From the IMG/VR virus record IMGVR_UViG_3300005264_000040, positions 113,769 to 177,768 of that record: a stretch of 64,000 bases of DNA; one strand, 5' to 3'. Of this stretch, positions 17,490 to 27,000 are shown piece after piece (positions within the stretch are counted from its first letter, which is position 1; each line of letters begins with the position of its first letter). The DNA comes from a virus. Below the pieces are notes generated by a model that made no database searches, was not told where the DNA came from, and was given only the letters and a program-made list of their open reading frames with translations. Position numbers and translations under genes: made by a program.

Positions 17490-19433
17490 GTGAATATCAT
17501 AAAAATTATTACTAATTTTTTTAAGAAAAGTCCATTACTGTCAAAAAAACACACAATACCGAAAACACAAAATGTCTCTGCTATTTACAAAACTTCCAGT
17601 ATATTTTTAAATACTTTGCCCTTAGAAAGTCATATACATTTGCAATATGTACCAAAACAAAGTATAGTAAAATACACTTTGCAACTTAACAAAAATAAAA
17701 CTGACAATTTTTCAAAACGAGAACATTCTCATTTAGAATATTTAGAAAAACCTACTACGCAAGTAGAAGATTTTTCAAATAGTATAGCATCAGATTCTTT
17801 TAAAATAAATAATTACGCAGCATCAATATTTGTAGATAAAACACATAATCATGATGCTCAATATCAAAAATACATACAAACTCCTTATAGCGATAAAGTT
17901 GTTGAAAACGCAAGTTTGTTTTATTCTTTAAATAATACAGTAGTTTTCTTAGCTTCCCAAAATCATTCCCACGGAACTGAGTATGTCAAAAAAGGTGAAA
18001 GAGCAAATTCTACAAATGCTCTTTATAGTGTAAAAGAAGATGACGAATTGTCTTTTGAACAAATGTCCCTCAAAGACCACAACCACAATGCTACATATTA
18101 TACAAAAAGTGGAGCTGAAAGTACTTTTGTTGAGAAAGAAGACACTGTAAAAAAAAGCAAAAAAATTCAATCTTTAGGAGTTACATTTGTAAAAAGTGTA
18201 TATAATCCCAGTAAAAACTATAAATTCAATCTAACTTTAACGGGAATAAGTATAGAGAATCAATTTGCTATTAATGACACTTCAGATGTTTATACAACTA
18301 TATTTAGCAATTACGCTTCTCATTGTTATATTTCAAGTTGGAATGGAGTTAGTGGAGCTTCTTATAGTGCTTCAGATGTAAAAGACACAGCTCCTAAATA
18401 TATAAAGTATCAAGCTTCATCTGACAAAATAGAAAAAATGATGAATCTATTAAAGTTACGATATGTCAAGACCACGCGAGAATATAAACATTCTTCAGGG
18501 GCAACAATGTTATACAAGACACAAGATCCAACAAGTGCAGGGACTACTTTTTATTCTCGTTATTTTTTAGCTAACCCTTCATATAAGCAACCTTCGATAT
18601 ACGAAGCTGGTTATTTTGTATATAAAGTAGCCAGTTCCAAGGATTCTAGTTTAATGGGAAAAACTGTAGGCTTTACTTTAAATTTATTGGATTTTATTTG
18701 GAATATTTCTGTAAATATTATAAATTCTATGTTTGCAACATATAATTCTTTTTTAGACAAAGTAGCTAGCGTAAGATTACCAGGAATTCCTTCGCTCAAA
18801 TGGTGTAGTATAACAATAGCATTTGTTACTTTCTCCTATCCATGCGGTCTTAAGGCTAATTGGTGGTATCCTTTTGAATTTGTAAAAAATTTCAAAGTAA
18901 AATATATGCAGAAATTTATGTATTCTTACGGTTCAGGAGAAGATTATATTATTTTCAAACAAGTTGATGGTAGTGACATTCCTTTAAGTGGTTATGCTGA
19001 TTCAAAACCAGGTTTATTGGATAAGTTTTTATTTTTATTAATAGATGAACCTATTTATAAATATGCAGTAGTAGATAATGCATATAATATTGTCCCTACT
19101 ACAAAAGTAAAAATTAATTCAACTTCAACCAATTTAGAAAAAACAGCTTTTGCTTTTTCTTCCCCAGGAATAGAGAGTGAAATTTCAGATTTAGTATATA
19201 CCCTTAAACAATTTAAAATACCTCAGGTTACACCACAGGCACAATGGGGCGTTATTATTTCAGCAAATTCTTCAGATTCAGAAGCGAAAAAATTCTATGC
19301 TAATACTTATTCTTTTATACATATGGGTATGCTGGGGTTTGGTTTTCAACGTGCATTTATTAATAATAATAAAACCGAAATAACAATAAGAACTGGAGGA
19401 CATCCTTTTGTTTGTTCTTTCTTCCATTTTTAA
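17490..19433 (+). CDS. Tail fibre protein 3 with His-x-His repeats
   Basis: The 647-aa protein has a basic N-terminus, HxH repeats at about 45-215 (SHIHLQY, EHSHLEY, THNHDAQY, NHSHGTEY, DHNHNATYY), and a long C-terminal part of about 420 residues unlike the other fibres. That part is beta-rich with aromatic and small residues. The start GTG 17490 is 8 nt after AGGGGAG; an in-frame GTG at 17481 is too close to the site. The end overlaps the leader of fibre 4. The large private tip suggests a distinct receptor or an enzymatic function, but no active-site motif was seen. Confidence 0.8.
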   Translation: MNIIKIITNFFKKSPLLSKKHTIPKTQNVSAIYKTSSIFLNTLPLESHIHLQYVPKQSIVKYTLQLNKNKTDNFSKREHSHLEYLEKPTTQVEDFSNSIASDSFKINNYAASIFVDKTHNHDAQYQKYIQTPYSDKVVENASLFYSLNNTVVFLASQNHSHGTEYVKKGERANSTNALYSVKEDDELSFEQMSLKDHNHNATYYTKSGAESTFVEKEDTVKKSKKIQSLGVTFVKSVYNPSKNYKFNLTLTGISIENQFAINDTSDVYTTIFSNYASHCYISSWNGVSGASYSASDVKDTAPKYIKYQASSDKIEKMMNLLKLRYVKTTREYKHSSGATMLYKTQDPTSAGTTFYSRYFLANPSYKQPSIYEAGYFVYKVASSKDSSLMGKTVGFTLNLLDFIWNISVNIINSMFATYNSFLDKVASVRLPGIPSLKWCSITIAFVTFSYPCGLKANWWYPFEFVKNFKVKYMQKFMYSYGSGEDYIIFKQVDGSDIPLSGYADSKPGLLDKFLFLLIDEPIYKYAVVDNAYNIVPTTKVKINSTSTNLEKTAFAFSSPGIESEISDLVYTLKQFKIPQVTPQAQWGVIISANSSDSEAKKFYANTYSFIHMGMLGFGFQRAFINNNKTEITIRTGGHPFVCSFFHF

Positions 19434-19453
19434 TAGAAAGGAGATTTGAAGTT

Positions 19454-20641
19454 ATGAAAAAACAAACAGTTATATTTTTGAATAAAATGAAGTCTATCAT
19501 GTATAGAGCTTTCAGAAGTTTAAAAAATATTTATAACATAGAAATCACTCAACTTCAAGAAATTCCTAAAGATGAATCAAGGGAATTTACAACTATTTAC
19601 AAATCAGAGGATGCTGAAAAACTTAATGGTACTCCTTACACAGAATTTGCCTTAAAAAATCATAATCATGATGATTTATACTATAAGAAAACAGATACAG
19701 TACAATATGCTAAATATTTGATAGACGAAAATGGGAATCCTATATCACCAACTTCTCTTGCTCCTGTTAATCATATTCACAATGAATATTATAAAAAAGG
19801 GGAAAAAGTAAAATTTTCTTTCAGATTAGGCGGGAAAAAGTTTGAAGATTATGCAACTGCAAGCCACGAACATGAAGGATATGTAGGAATGCAAGAAATA
19901 GTTGATGCTACTTATAAACTTGGAGGACAACCAGGAACAGATTTTGCATTAGCTGAACATTCTCATGCAGATATATATCATTCTGTAGATGACACGGTTA
20001 TGGATGCTGCTGTTCTTGTAGATGCAACAGGGAAGAAATATACTGCAGATTTGTTAGCAAAGAAAGATCATGAGCATGATGATTTATATTATAGAAAAGA
20101 AGAATTTGACAAAATATTTTTGAAGAAAGGAATGCCATTTGGATTCACAGAAAAAGTTAAAGTGACAGTATATGATGTAGATGTTTCTTCAGCATCTATA
20201 CAATTAGAATCAGGTTCTTATGGAACAGATTCTTTGTCACATACATTTTTACAAATACCATCTTTTGCTCCATATGTAAGGCCAGAAGCAACTGCTGTGA
20301 CATCTTCTGTTTCTGGTCCTCACACTTATGATGCGAAAGTTATGTATCTAAAAATGTCTGTCACAGTAGGTAGTTATTCTAGTATTAATCTTCCTTCTTA
20401 TGTATCTAAAATAGTAGGAATAATTGGTTCAAGACAAGGAGTTAATGTAGGTTCTAATAATATTACCGGGTTCCAAAATATAGATACAGGTTATACTCCA
20501 ACTTCAGGAGGATATCAAGCACCTTTATTTATTACATGGACAAATGTTTCTAACCCTAAAAAAGTATTAGTATATGCATATCCTTTTGGTTTAGATTCAG
20601 GTGGTGCATCCTTGGTAGATTTAATTATATTTTATATATAA
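19454..20641 (+). CDS. Tail fibre protein 4 with His-x-His repeats
   Basis: The 395-aa protein repeats the fibre plan: a basic N-terminus, then HxH repeats at about 65-210 (NHNHDDLYY, NHIHNEYY, SHEHEGY, EHSHADIY, DHEHDDLYY), and a C-terminal tip of about 165 residues that is Gly/Ser/Thr-rich, beta-like and nearly free of charge. The HNHDDLYY motif is identical to one in fibre 1, which supports duplication within the cluster. The ATG 19454 follows AAAGGAG; the upstream ATG at 19412 is rejected because it lies inside fibre 3 with no site. The gene ends at a bidirectional terminator that closes the rightward operon. Confidence 0.82.
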   Translation: MKKQTVIFLNKMKSIMYRAFRSLKNIYNIEITQLQEIPKDESREFTTIYKSEDAEKLNGTPYTEFALKNHNHDDLYYKKTDTVQYAKYLIDENGNPISPTSLAPVNHIHNEYYKKGEKVKFSFRLGGKKFEDYATASHEHEGYVGMQEIVDATYKLGGQPGTDFALAEHSHADIYHSVDDTVMDAAVLVDATGKKYTADLLAKKDHEHDDLYYRKEEFDKIFLKKGMPFGFTEKVKVTVYDVDVSSASIQLESGSYGTDSLSHTFLQIPSFAPYVRPEATAVTSSVSGPHTYDAKVMYLKMSVTVGSYSSINLPSYVSKIVGIIGSRQGVNVGSNNITGFQNIDTGYTPTSGGYQAPLFITWTNVSNPKKVLVYAYPFGLDSGGASLVDLIIFYI

Positions 20642-20671
20642 AGTCTCCCTTACAAAGGGAGACCTTTTTTT
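20641..20671. terminator. Bidirectional terminator between converging operons
   Basis: Perfect 9-bp hairpin GTCTCCCTT/AAGGGAGAC (20643-20663) followed by TTTTTTT on the plus strand. It separates the plus-strand fibre operon from the minus-strand gene ending at 20650; the upstream A-run is short, so the leftward activity is less sure. Confidence 0.85.
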
Positions 20672-21057
20672 AATCTATTACAATATCTAAATAAAGAGGC
20701 TTCTGCTATATTTGAAGTTAAAAATAATGTTTCTTCAAAAGCTCCATTAATTTTATTTAATATATTATCCTTATCTTCTATGTAATAGTCATCTCCAAAA
20801 CTCTTTATATACTTTTCGTTTAATAAATCTAAAAATATCTTTTTTAAATCCGATTCGTATTTATCTATATCTTTATCTATTTTTTTTAATAATAATTCTT
20901 TTTCTTTTGCCGATAATTTAAAATGTTTTAATTCATAAGTACTTCTTTCTAAAAGAATTCTTTTTATTATAGGTAATAAAATATCAATTCTTAATTTTCT
21001 ATACGGGGTAGAAGAAAAACGAATAATATTTTTTCCAGCAAAAACTTGTTTCATCAT
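20650..21057 (-). CDS. Small helical protein, unknown
   Basis: The 135-aa product looks almost wholly helical and lysine-rich, with a central part typical of a coiled coil (KLSAKEKELLLKKIDKD). It has no recognised family. The double ATG at 21057 is 9 nt after GGAGGTGA. It is the last gene of the leftward operon and lies behind a strong hairpin (21085-21122) with no promoter visible in between, so its expression may depend on read-through. A chaperone or minor virion role is possible. Confidence 0.65.
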   Translation of the reverse strand: MMKQVFAGKNIIRFSSTPYRKLRIDILLPIIKRILLERSTYELKHFKLSAKEKELLLKKIDKDIDKYESDLKKIFLDLLNEKYIKSFGDDYYIEDKDNILNKINGAFEETLFLTSNIAEASLFRYCNRLKKGLPL

Positions 21058-21084
21058 ATTTAAAAGTCACCTCCATTAAAATAA

Positions 21085-21122
21085 AACATCCCGATAAGCT
21101 GGCAGGTACTTATCGGGATGTT
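21085..21122 (-). terminator. Strong hairpin, probable partial terminator
   Basis: Perfect 14-bp arms AACATCCCGATAAG/CTTATCGGGATGTT with a 10-nt loop, followed on the minus strand by TTTATTTTAAT. It lies between two co-directional genes with no promoter after it, so it may act as an attenuator or an RNA-processing or stabilising hairpin. Confidence 0.7.
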
Positions 21123-21166
21123 CTCACAAGAAAGGAGTGAATTAGGGGATAGGAAAAAGGCACATG

Positions 21167-21490
21167 CTATCTTCTAATTCCGTCACTGTTTTTGTCATTA
21201 ACTTTTATATAAGGTACTCTATCTCTCATTTTATCTTTTTGACTTTTACCTTTATTTCTTATAAACAAAGGTTTTTCAGTTGAATAGTTTTGGAAAGCGT
21301 GTGGTTGTACAATTGTTTTCTTTACAACATTCCCGAACCCAGGAGATGGTTTATCTTTGCCAGCTAATAAAGCTTCTGGTTTTTTCTTATCGTATGTTTG
21401 GCCATAATCATCGTTTAATTCTTCAGCTATTTTCATTAAAGGTGATTTTCTAGGAACAACCTTGCTAATTGCACTTGCTAATTTTTTCAT
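21167..21490 (-). CDS. Small basic protein, unknown
   Basis: The 107-aa product is rich in Lys, Asp and Pro and mostly looks disordered; the N-terminus (MKKLASAISKVVPRK) could be a short amphipathic helix. It has no recognised family. The ATG at 21490 is behind GGAGGTG, and a TTAGCA-type promoter lies at 21523-21553, inside the end of the upstream gene. Own promoter and own terminator-like hairpin suggest a separately controlled, abundant virion or scaffold component; this is inferred. Confidence 0.65.
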   Translation of the reverse strand: MKKLASAISKVVPRKSPLMKIAEELNDDYGQTYDKKKPEALLAGKDKPSPGFGNVVKKTIVQPHAFQNYSTEKPLFIRNKGKSQKDKMRDRVPYIKVNDKNSDGIRR

Positions 21491-21522
21491 ATGTTGAACA
21501 CCTCCATATTTTCTTTAATATT

Positions 21523-21553
21523 ATTATATCATAAAAAAGTATAAATCTGCTAA
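21523..21553 (-). promoter_or_regulatory. TTAGCA-type promoter for the 21490 gene
   Basis: On the minus strand TTAGCA (21553-21548), 19 bp, TATAAT (21528-21523) with TGA upstream. The TAG of the -35 box is also the stop codon of the upstream gene. Confidence 0.75.
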
Positions 21554-22677
21554 CGTTTTTTTGCTATTTTTAAAATCATACTTCTTGTATTATCATCAAG
21601 CGATTTAAACTTATCAAGAGTTAGCCTCTCGACAAATTCATCTCCCATAAGGTTATTTAATGCAGCTTTCTTTTTCATAATTGCATCTCTATTTTCGTAA
21701 TAAGCTCTTTCGATTGGATCAAATTGCCCTTCATACATTCCATATACAACAGTTTCAGGATCTTTTATCATTTCTTTAGCATAGAATGGGTCTAATCCGA
21801 ACTGTTGGTCAAGACTTGCTATTTTTACGACAACATCTTCTGGATGTACTAAATTTCTATTATATACATCTTGGATTACACTTTCATATGCTTTCCATCT
21901 TTCTGGCTCAACAAAATCTTTTCTATCCATAAGATTTCTTTCAAAAGACGGACTAATTCTGTTTAAGTCAGAAGCATATTTTCTTAAAGGATTATCTTCA
22001 GAAATTTCAATACCATATTGAGATGCTTTTTGTTTTATTTTCCTTGCTAATTGAGAACGATATTGTGGTGGTATTTTATTACTGAACTGGGAAAATCTTA
22101 CAATAGCGTTCCTAACATGAGCTTCGTCATTCAATGGGTATTTTCTTATTTTTGTTCCGTCTTTCTTTTTTATTACTAATCCGAATTCAGAATCTGGCAA
22201 AGCATTTCTTTGGTCTGTATTTAATACAGAAGCTGTCTTTTTGAAAGGTTCTAAATCCTCTTTTGTCAAATCTACAATAGGAGTTTCTAAAGGTGTTTCC
22301 TTTGCGTATTTATTAAAAAAACTTTTTATTACTTTTGTGTTTTTATATACATTAGAAGCATATTTTTTCAAAGCCCAACCTAATCTTAAAGCAGCTGATT
22401 TTATGAAATCTTTTGGTAATTTTTCATAAGTATTTTCAAAATAAAATGCAGATAATGATGCTGTATCAGCGTCATAAATAGGGAATCTTCCTACTACAGC
22501 TCCTTTCTCATCCATAAAGCCTATTGCGAAATCATTAATATCATGTTTTTCTACTTCGGATAAAGGTGGAACGTAAGAAGCTGTCTTCTCTAAACTATTT
22601 ACTCCTAATGCTGATTTTAATAATGTCAAACCTGGGTCATCATATTGATCTAAAATTAAGTTTGCTAATTTATACAT
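21550..22677 (-). CDS. Virion or prohead-related protein with LPDSxFG domain
   Basis: The 375-aa protein contains at about 158-228 the pattern ALPDSEFGLVIKK, KYPLNDEAHVRNAIVRFSQ, ARKIKQKASQYGIEIS. This is a small domain known from many phage structural and prohead proteins (LPDSxF, HVRxAxxRF, A..I...A...GI); its function is not established. A degenerate copy may lie at about 48-110 (DFAIGFMDEKGAVVGRFPI). Short KxA[SA] patches recur (EKTASYV, KKTASVL, KYASNV, KYASDL, KIASLD), which might be spacer or cleavage sites. The ATG at 22677 is behind AGGAGG. It lies 18 bp after the preceding gene and ends inside the next promoter. A virion role is likely; the precise role is unknown. Confidence 0.75.
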   Translation of the reverse strand: MYKLANLILDQYDDPGLTLLKSALGVNSLEKTASYVPPLSEVEKHDINDFAIGFMDEKGAVVGRFPIYDADTASLSAFYFENTYEKLPKDFIKSAALRLGWALKKYASNVYKNTKVIKSFFNKYAKETPLETPIVDLTKEDLEPFKKTASVLNTDQRNALPDSEFGLVIKKKDGTKIRKYPLNDEAHVRNAIVRFSQFSNKIPPQYRSQLARKIKQKASQYGIEISEDNPLRKYASDLNRISPSFERNLMDRKDFVEPERWKAYESVIQDVYNRNLVHPEDVVVKIASLDQQFGLDPFYAKEMIKDPETVVYGMYEGQFDPIERAYYENRDAIMKKKAALNNLMGDEFVERLTLDKFKSLDDNTRSMILKIAKKR

Positions 22678-22695
22678 AATATGTCAAACCTCCTC

Positions 22696-23352
22696 TTATA
22701 TTTTTAATGGGATTACTTTTTCAAATGAACCTGAAACTTGTTCTACTATCATTAATGCTCCTACATTATATCCTGTGCTTATTGATTTTATTATTGCATT
22801 TGTATATGAAAACATTGATAATGGTTGTATCTTTGCGTTCTCTATGTCGTAATCAAATTTGATTTGTACTATAGAAAATGGTTTTGTGAAGATAGGATTT
22901 GCAAAATTAAAGTAATCGTCACCAGAACCTGCTGGAATCGCTCCATCATGCAATTCGTCATTATAGTTAGATTCATCCCCGTATATAGCGTGTAATATAT
23001 TATAGGGTGTATATAATCTTGTCAATGAAAAAGAATTGTTTGTATATCCAAAAATTCTTTTTAATTTTGAACTTCCTAAACTTCTAAATTCTACAACATC
23101 TCTCATTTGAGGAGTGGAGAAACTCTGTACTAGACCCAAAAAATACAAATCAACATTTTCTGCTCCTGTATAATATTGTACTACTTTGTTATTATCAACA
23201 TCACGTGGAATAAATAATGCTGTCATATTAGGATTAGAAAGGAACAAATCACCTTTTACAGAACCAGTTAAGAATACCTGTTCAAAACTTTTAAGTTCAT
23301 TACTCCCTCCTTCACGTTTTTGCCATACAATAGGAGGCAATTTAGAAACCAT
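22696..23352 (-). CDS. Virion protein, tube/adaptor-like beta fold
   Basis: The 218-aa protein resembles a common class of phage virion proteins with the order DLYFLGLVQSFS, VVEFRSLGSSK, YTPYNILHAIYG, FDYDIENAKIQPL, VGALMIVEQVSG. In related large-phage proteins the middle block reads like VRSLGS.....GYTRG..T..G....T, and these have been called tube, neck or baseplate proteins. I therefore suggest a tail-tube or adaptor-type beta fold without assigning which. The ATG at 23352 lies behind AGGAGGTGGAGG, a very strong site, and a TTAGCA-type promoter is at 23382-23412, so high expression is likely. Confidence 0.7.
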   Translation of the reverse strand: MVSKLPPIVWQKREGGSNELKSFEQVFLTGSVKGDLFLSNPNMTALFIPRDVDNNKVVQYYTGAENVDLYFLGLVQSFSTPQMRDVVEFRSLGSSKLKRIFGYTNNSFSLTRLYTPYNILHAIYGDESNYNDELHDGAIPAGSGDDYFNFANPIFTKPFSIVQIKFDYDIENAKIQPLSMFSYTNAIIKSISTGYNVGALMIVEQVSGSFEKVIPLKI

Positions 23353-23381
23353 CAAAGTCCTCCACCTCCTTCCTGTAATCT

Positions 23382-23412
23382 ATTATAACACAATTCTAAA
23401 AAAGTTTGCTAA
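23382..23412 (-). promoter_or_regulatory. TTAGCA-type promoter for the 23352-21550 genes
   Basis: On the minus strand TTAGCA (23412-23407), 19 bp, TATAAT (23387-23382), with TGT upstream of the -10. Confidence 0.8.
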
Positions 23413-23421
23413 CAGTAAATC

Positions 23422-23447
23422 AAAAAAGCCTTCCATTTCTGGAAGGC
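23422..23447 (-). terminator. Terminator after the 23926 gene
   Basis: On the minus strand the hairpin GCCTTCC/GGAAGGC (6-nt loop) is followed by TTTTTT. It stands just before the next promoter. Confidence 0.82.
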
Positions 23448-23500
23448 AATGTAATAAGGGGAATGGAGATAAGGCAATGAAAAAGTCATTGGAATTGGTG

Positions 23501-23926
23501 TCAAATTTCATCTTTTAATGTTATTTGGATAAACCCATCTTCATAAGATAAAACTACTGATGTCTGTATATTAAGTTGTTTTGTTAAATCTTTTAATTCT
23601 TCAAGGTTTAAATTCCAACCATTCAATGTGATAGTTTGATTAGGTGGAACTACTATTTCTACGGTACCATCATTTAAAATTAAATTTTCATCAGTAAGAT
23701 TAGTAATATCTAATTTTGAAAAACCACTTTCTTGCCCCTTTAATATTTTTATTAAATGATTGTTTTCAACTACATTTTTTGCTTTCGTATTATCGTTTCC
23801 TATTCTGTTTATTGCATAATCAAGCCTATTTATAATTATATTGTTTTGTATAAGTTTTTCTTCTATGTTGATAGGTGGTTTTATTTTTACTACCTCTGTT
23901 TTTAATGTTTTTTCTGATAGTCCCAT
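23501..23926 (-). CDS. Small virion protein resembling the C-terminal module of the giant fibres
   Basis: The 141-aa protein ends with DITNLTDENLILNDGTVEI, then VVPPNQTITLNGWNLNLEELKDL. This resembles the C-terminal module of the neighbouring giant protein (NNANAQLELTINGKKLLIEA then GQTVKVYGWWKEVM): a short beta pair, a hydrophobic [VP]G/P-x-T-[IV] strand, GW, then a helix. The N-terminal half is helical and lysine-rich. The start is ATG 23926 behind AAGGTGGAG; the longer open frame to 23986 has no site. It has its own promoter and terminator. A cap or joining piece for the giant fibres is an attractive guess only. Confidence 0.68.
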   Translation of the reverse strand: MGLSEKTLKTEVVKIKPPINIEEKLIQNNIIINRLDYAINRIGNDNTKAKNVVENNHLIKILKGQESGFSKLDITNLTDENLILNDGTVEIVVPPNQTITLNGWNLNLEELKDLTKQLNIQTSVVLSYEDGFIQITLKDEI

Positions 23927-23956
23927 AGAAGTACTCCACCTTTCTGCTTTTTTTTT

Positions 23957-23986
23957 ATTATAACATATTTTGAATATAAAAATCAA
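23957..23986 (-). promoter_or_regulatory. Promoter for the 23926 gene
   Basis: On the minus strand TTGATT (23986-23981), 18 bp, TATAAT (23962-23957), with TGT upstream; the same class as the TTAGCA promoters but with a -35 nearer to the usual TTGACA. Confidence 0.7.
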
Positions 23987-23991
23987 TATAA

Positions 23992-24012
23992 GAGGGGATT
24001 TTTCATCCCCTC
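23992..24012 (-). terminator. Probable terminator after the 2812-aa gene
   Basis: Hairpin GAGGGGAT/ATCCCCTC with a 5-nt loop, followed on the minus strand by TTATATTGATTTTT, a moderate U-rich tract. Confidence 0.6.
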
Positions 24013-24018
24013 GTGTTA

Positions 24019-27000
24019 TTATCCTCTGTAATAAGGAATAAGATTATCTCTCATATAAACAATTGTTTCGTTGTCAAAACTATCATTAATTGTTGTAAGG
24101 TCTTCTGTGAATTTAACTTCTAACCAACCAAAATCTGAATGGAATAAATGATTATCATTCATATGGACATCTGTAATGATTGTACTATAATTTGTCATAA
24201 CTTCTTTCCACCAACCATAAACTTTGACTGTTTGTCCAGCTTCTATAAGTAATTTTTTGCCATTGATTGTTAATTCCAATTGAGCGTTAGCGTTGTTCTT
24301 GAATATTGTAACAGATATTGCTGTGTTTGCACCAGAAAGAATACTATCAATTGGTTTATCTGCTTGCATTAATTGTCTTAAGTTTGACATAAATTTGGCA
24401 TTTGTATTTTGCTTATAGAATTGATTCATAAATGCATCTAATCTATTTATCTTTGTATCATTTGTTGCTATGTATGTATCAAGATCCACATCAATTGATT
24501 TTTCTGGTAATTGCTGACATGTAATAAGTTTTTGATGATCTATATCTGCTAATGAATAACCTTCAATTAAAAGTTGTTTAAAACTATTTATATTATTATA
24601 AATATCTAAATCTAAACTGTACTGGCTATAACTTAAAATATCTATGTCGAATATATTAGTATAAATAGAATTTTGTAAAGTTTTGTTGAGTATGATATTT
24701 TCTAATAATTCAAAAGAAAGATTATAAATATCTATATTTTGATGTTCTTCTAAGAAAATAGAATTAATAGAGCTGATAAATTTCGTTGATTCTTCTCCGA
24801 ATACAAATACTTGTGTATCTAAGTACCTGGAAGAAGCTATTGCCAAATTAAATACTATTGATTCTATGTATTTCATTAAAGTGCCATATGATAAGAAGTA
24901 ATTGAATATTGCTTTGTCATATACTGAAGTCTGCTTTATTATGTTGTCAATATCTATTTCCGATTTTAATCCTAAAATATAAGCAGTACTTTCTAATTCT
25001 ATTTGTTTTGTAATGTCAAGTATCATTCCATATACATCGAAATTATTGTTTATTGAAGATTTCTGGAACATTTCTGACACAATATCGGAAATTTTTGCTG
25101 GATTTATTACTATTATGTGAGATTCTATAATATTTTCTGTTTTAGAATATTGTGTATTTTCTGTTTCTACATTTATTGAACTACTTAAACCATAAATGTA
25201 ATTGAATACATCCAATGGATATTCAAGAACTTGTGTTGCTGCAACTATTTCAGCTTCAAATATGTTCGAAATTAATGTGTAATCTAATATATTTATATCA
25301 AATTGACTTTCTAATAAATGAGAAACATACATTTCAGCTTCAGTGCTTAATGTGTATTTGCTCCATTGTAATTCTATTGTGTCAATATCTTGCGTTGTTT
25401 GAATTCCGTAAATATAATGTACTGAATCAAATTCGATGTTTGTTCCCATAAGATGTACTGGTATTGCTTCTATATCAAATTTTTGTCCTATGTAACTGTA
25501 AAGCTCAGATGTTATATCTTGACTTTCTTTACTCCAAATAGAATTATAAATATCACCCGAAATAGAACTCAATATTCCTGCTTGTACTAATTGAAGATTA
25601 ATTCTTACACTTTCATTTGTTTCTGCTTCAATATTTGTATCAAATATTGTTGAATATAAGAGACTTGCATATTCAGTAGATTCAATTGAATTAGTTAATT
25701 CAGTAAATTGAAGCATTTCTGTCTCTATTGTTTTTTCCAAAAGTGAGAATACTGAGTTTGTAACTTCTAAATCCATAGCATCTAATGCTGTATGTATTAA
25801 ATTTTGTACATTAAAAGGAGTTTCTAAACTGTGGGATACATATTCCTTGGCAACTATATCTTTTATTGATGTAATAGCTTGCATGGTAGCATTTTCTATT
25901 TGATTTTTCAAGAGTGTGACATAATAGGATTCAATAAGATTTTGTTGTAATACATATCCATTTATAATAGATTCAAGAATATTGTCAGTATCAGAACTAA
26001 TAAGGTTATTAGCTATTAAATGAACACTTCTTCTAAGATTTTGATACATTTCCAATTCCATGATTTGTTCTGTAATTGTATATTGCAAGAAATCTACATA
26101 TATATCTTTAGTATCTGATAATCCTGTAATTTTAGATTTTGTATCGATAAAGAGATTAAATAATTCATATGAAGTAACTGTTGCATTAAAGAAAATACTA
26201 TATTCAATATTTTGATGCCACAAATCACTACTTTCTATATTTGTTTGTGCTAAAGAATGTTGCAATATTTCATTATCTAACAACAACGAACTGCTTAACC
26301 CAGATACCATTACTGAATTATCTATATTTATATCAGTGTGACTATAAGTTTTCATTTCCGAATATACGCTAAGCAAATATTCTGAGAATTGTTTTGTCAA
26401 AGATTCAAAGTCTAACTTTTCTAAAGTATGCTGCAAAGTTTCTGCTGCTACTTGTAAATCATAAATTGAATATTGTGAATTAAATACATCTACATCTATT
26501 TCAGAACTTAATCCTACATGTAATGTGTAATTTCCAATATAAAGAGAATATTGTTCTGTTGGCATCATCATTACATCAAAAAATTTCGTGTATTCAGAAC
26601 GTTGAAGTGTATTACTATCTTCAACAGTTAAAGGAACATGACCTACCTGCAATGAAATTGTGTCCAGATCATTTTTAAGCTGATTGTATTGGTTCATTAC
26701 CACATCAAAATCTACAAATTCTGAAGAATATAATTTAAGCAATAATGCTACTTCACTAGATTTCATCGAATGTTGTAAAGTATATTCCGTTAATTGATTT
26801 AAAATCTTGGTATATTGGAGCATATCTGCTAAATCTATATTTGAATTTAATAATGAATATTGCAAAGCATTAGTTTGTACTGCTTCTGATAATACTGTTG
26901 TTTGAAGAACTGCAGATTCTGCTAAATTATTAGTTGCGGAATATTGTAATAAAATAACATCTGTATTGAGTTCTTTTATTGATTTTAACCATGTATAATA

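Noticed and set aside
23356-23500. A small plus-strand gene around 23186-23518
   Set aside because: The frame runs against two minus-strand genes and through a terminator; no start with a binding site.
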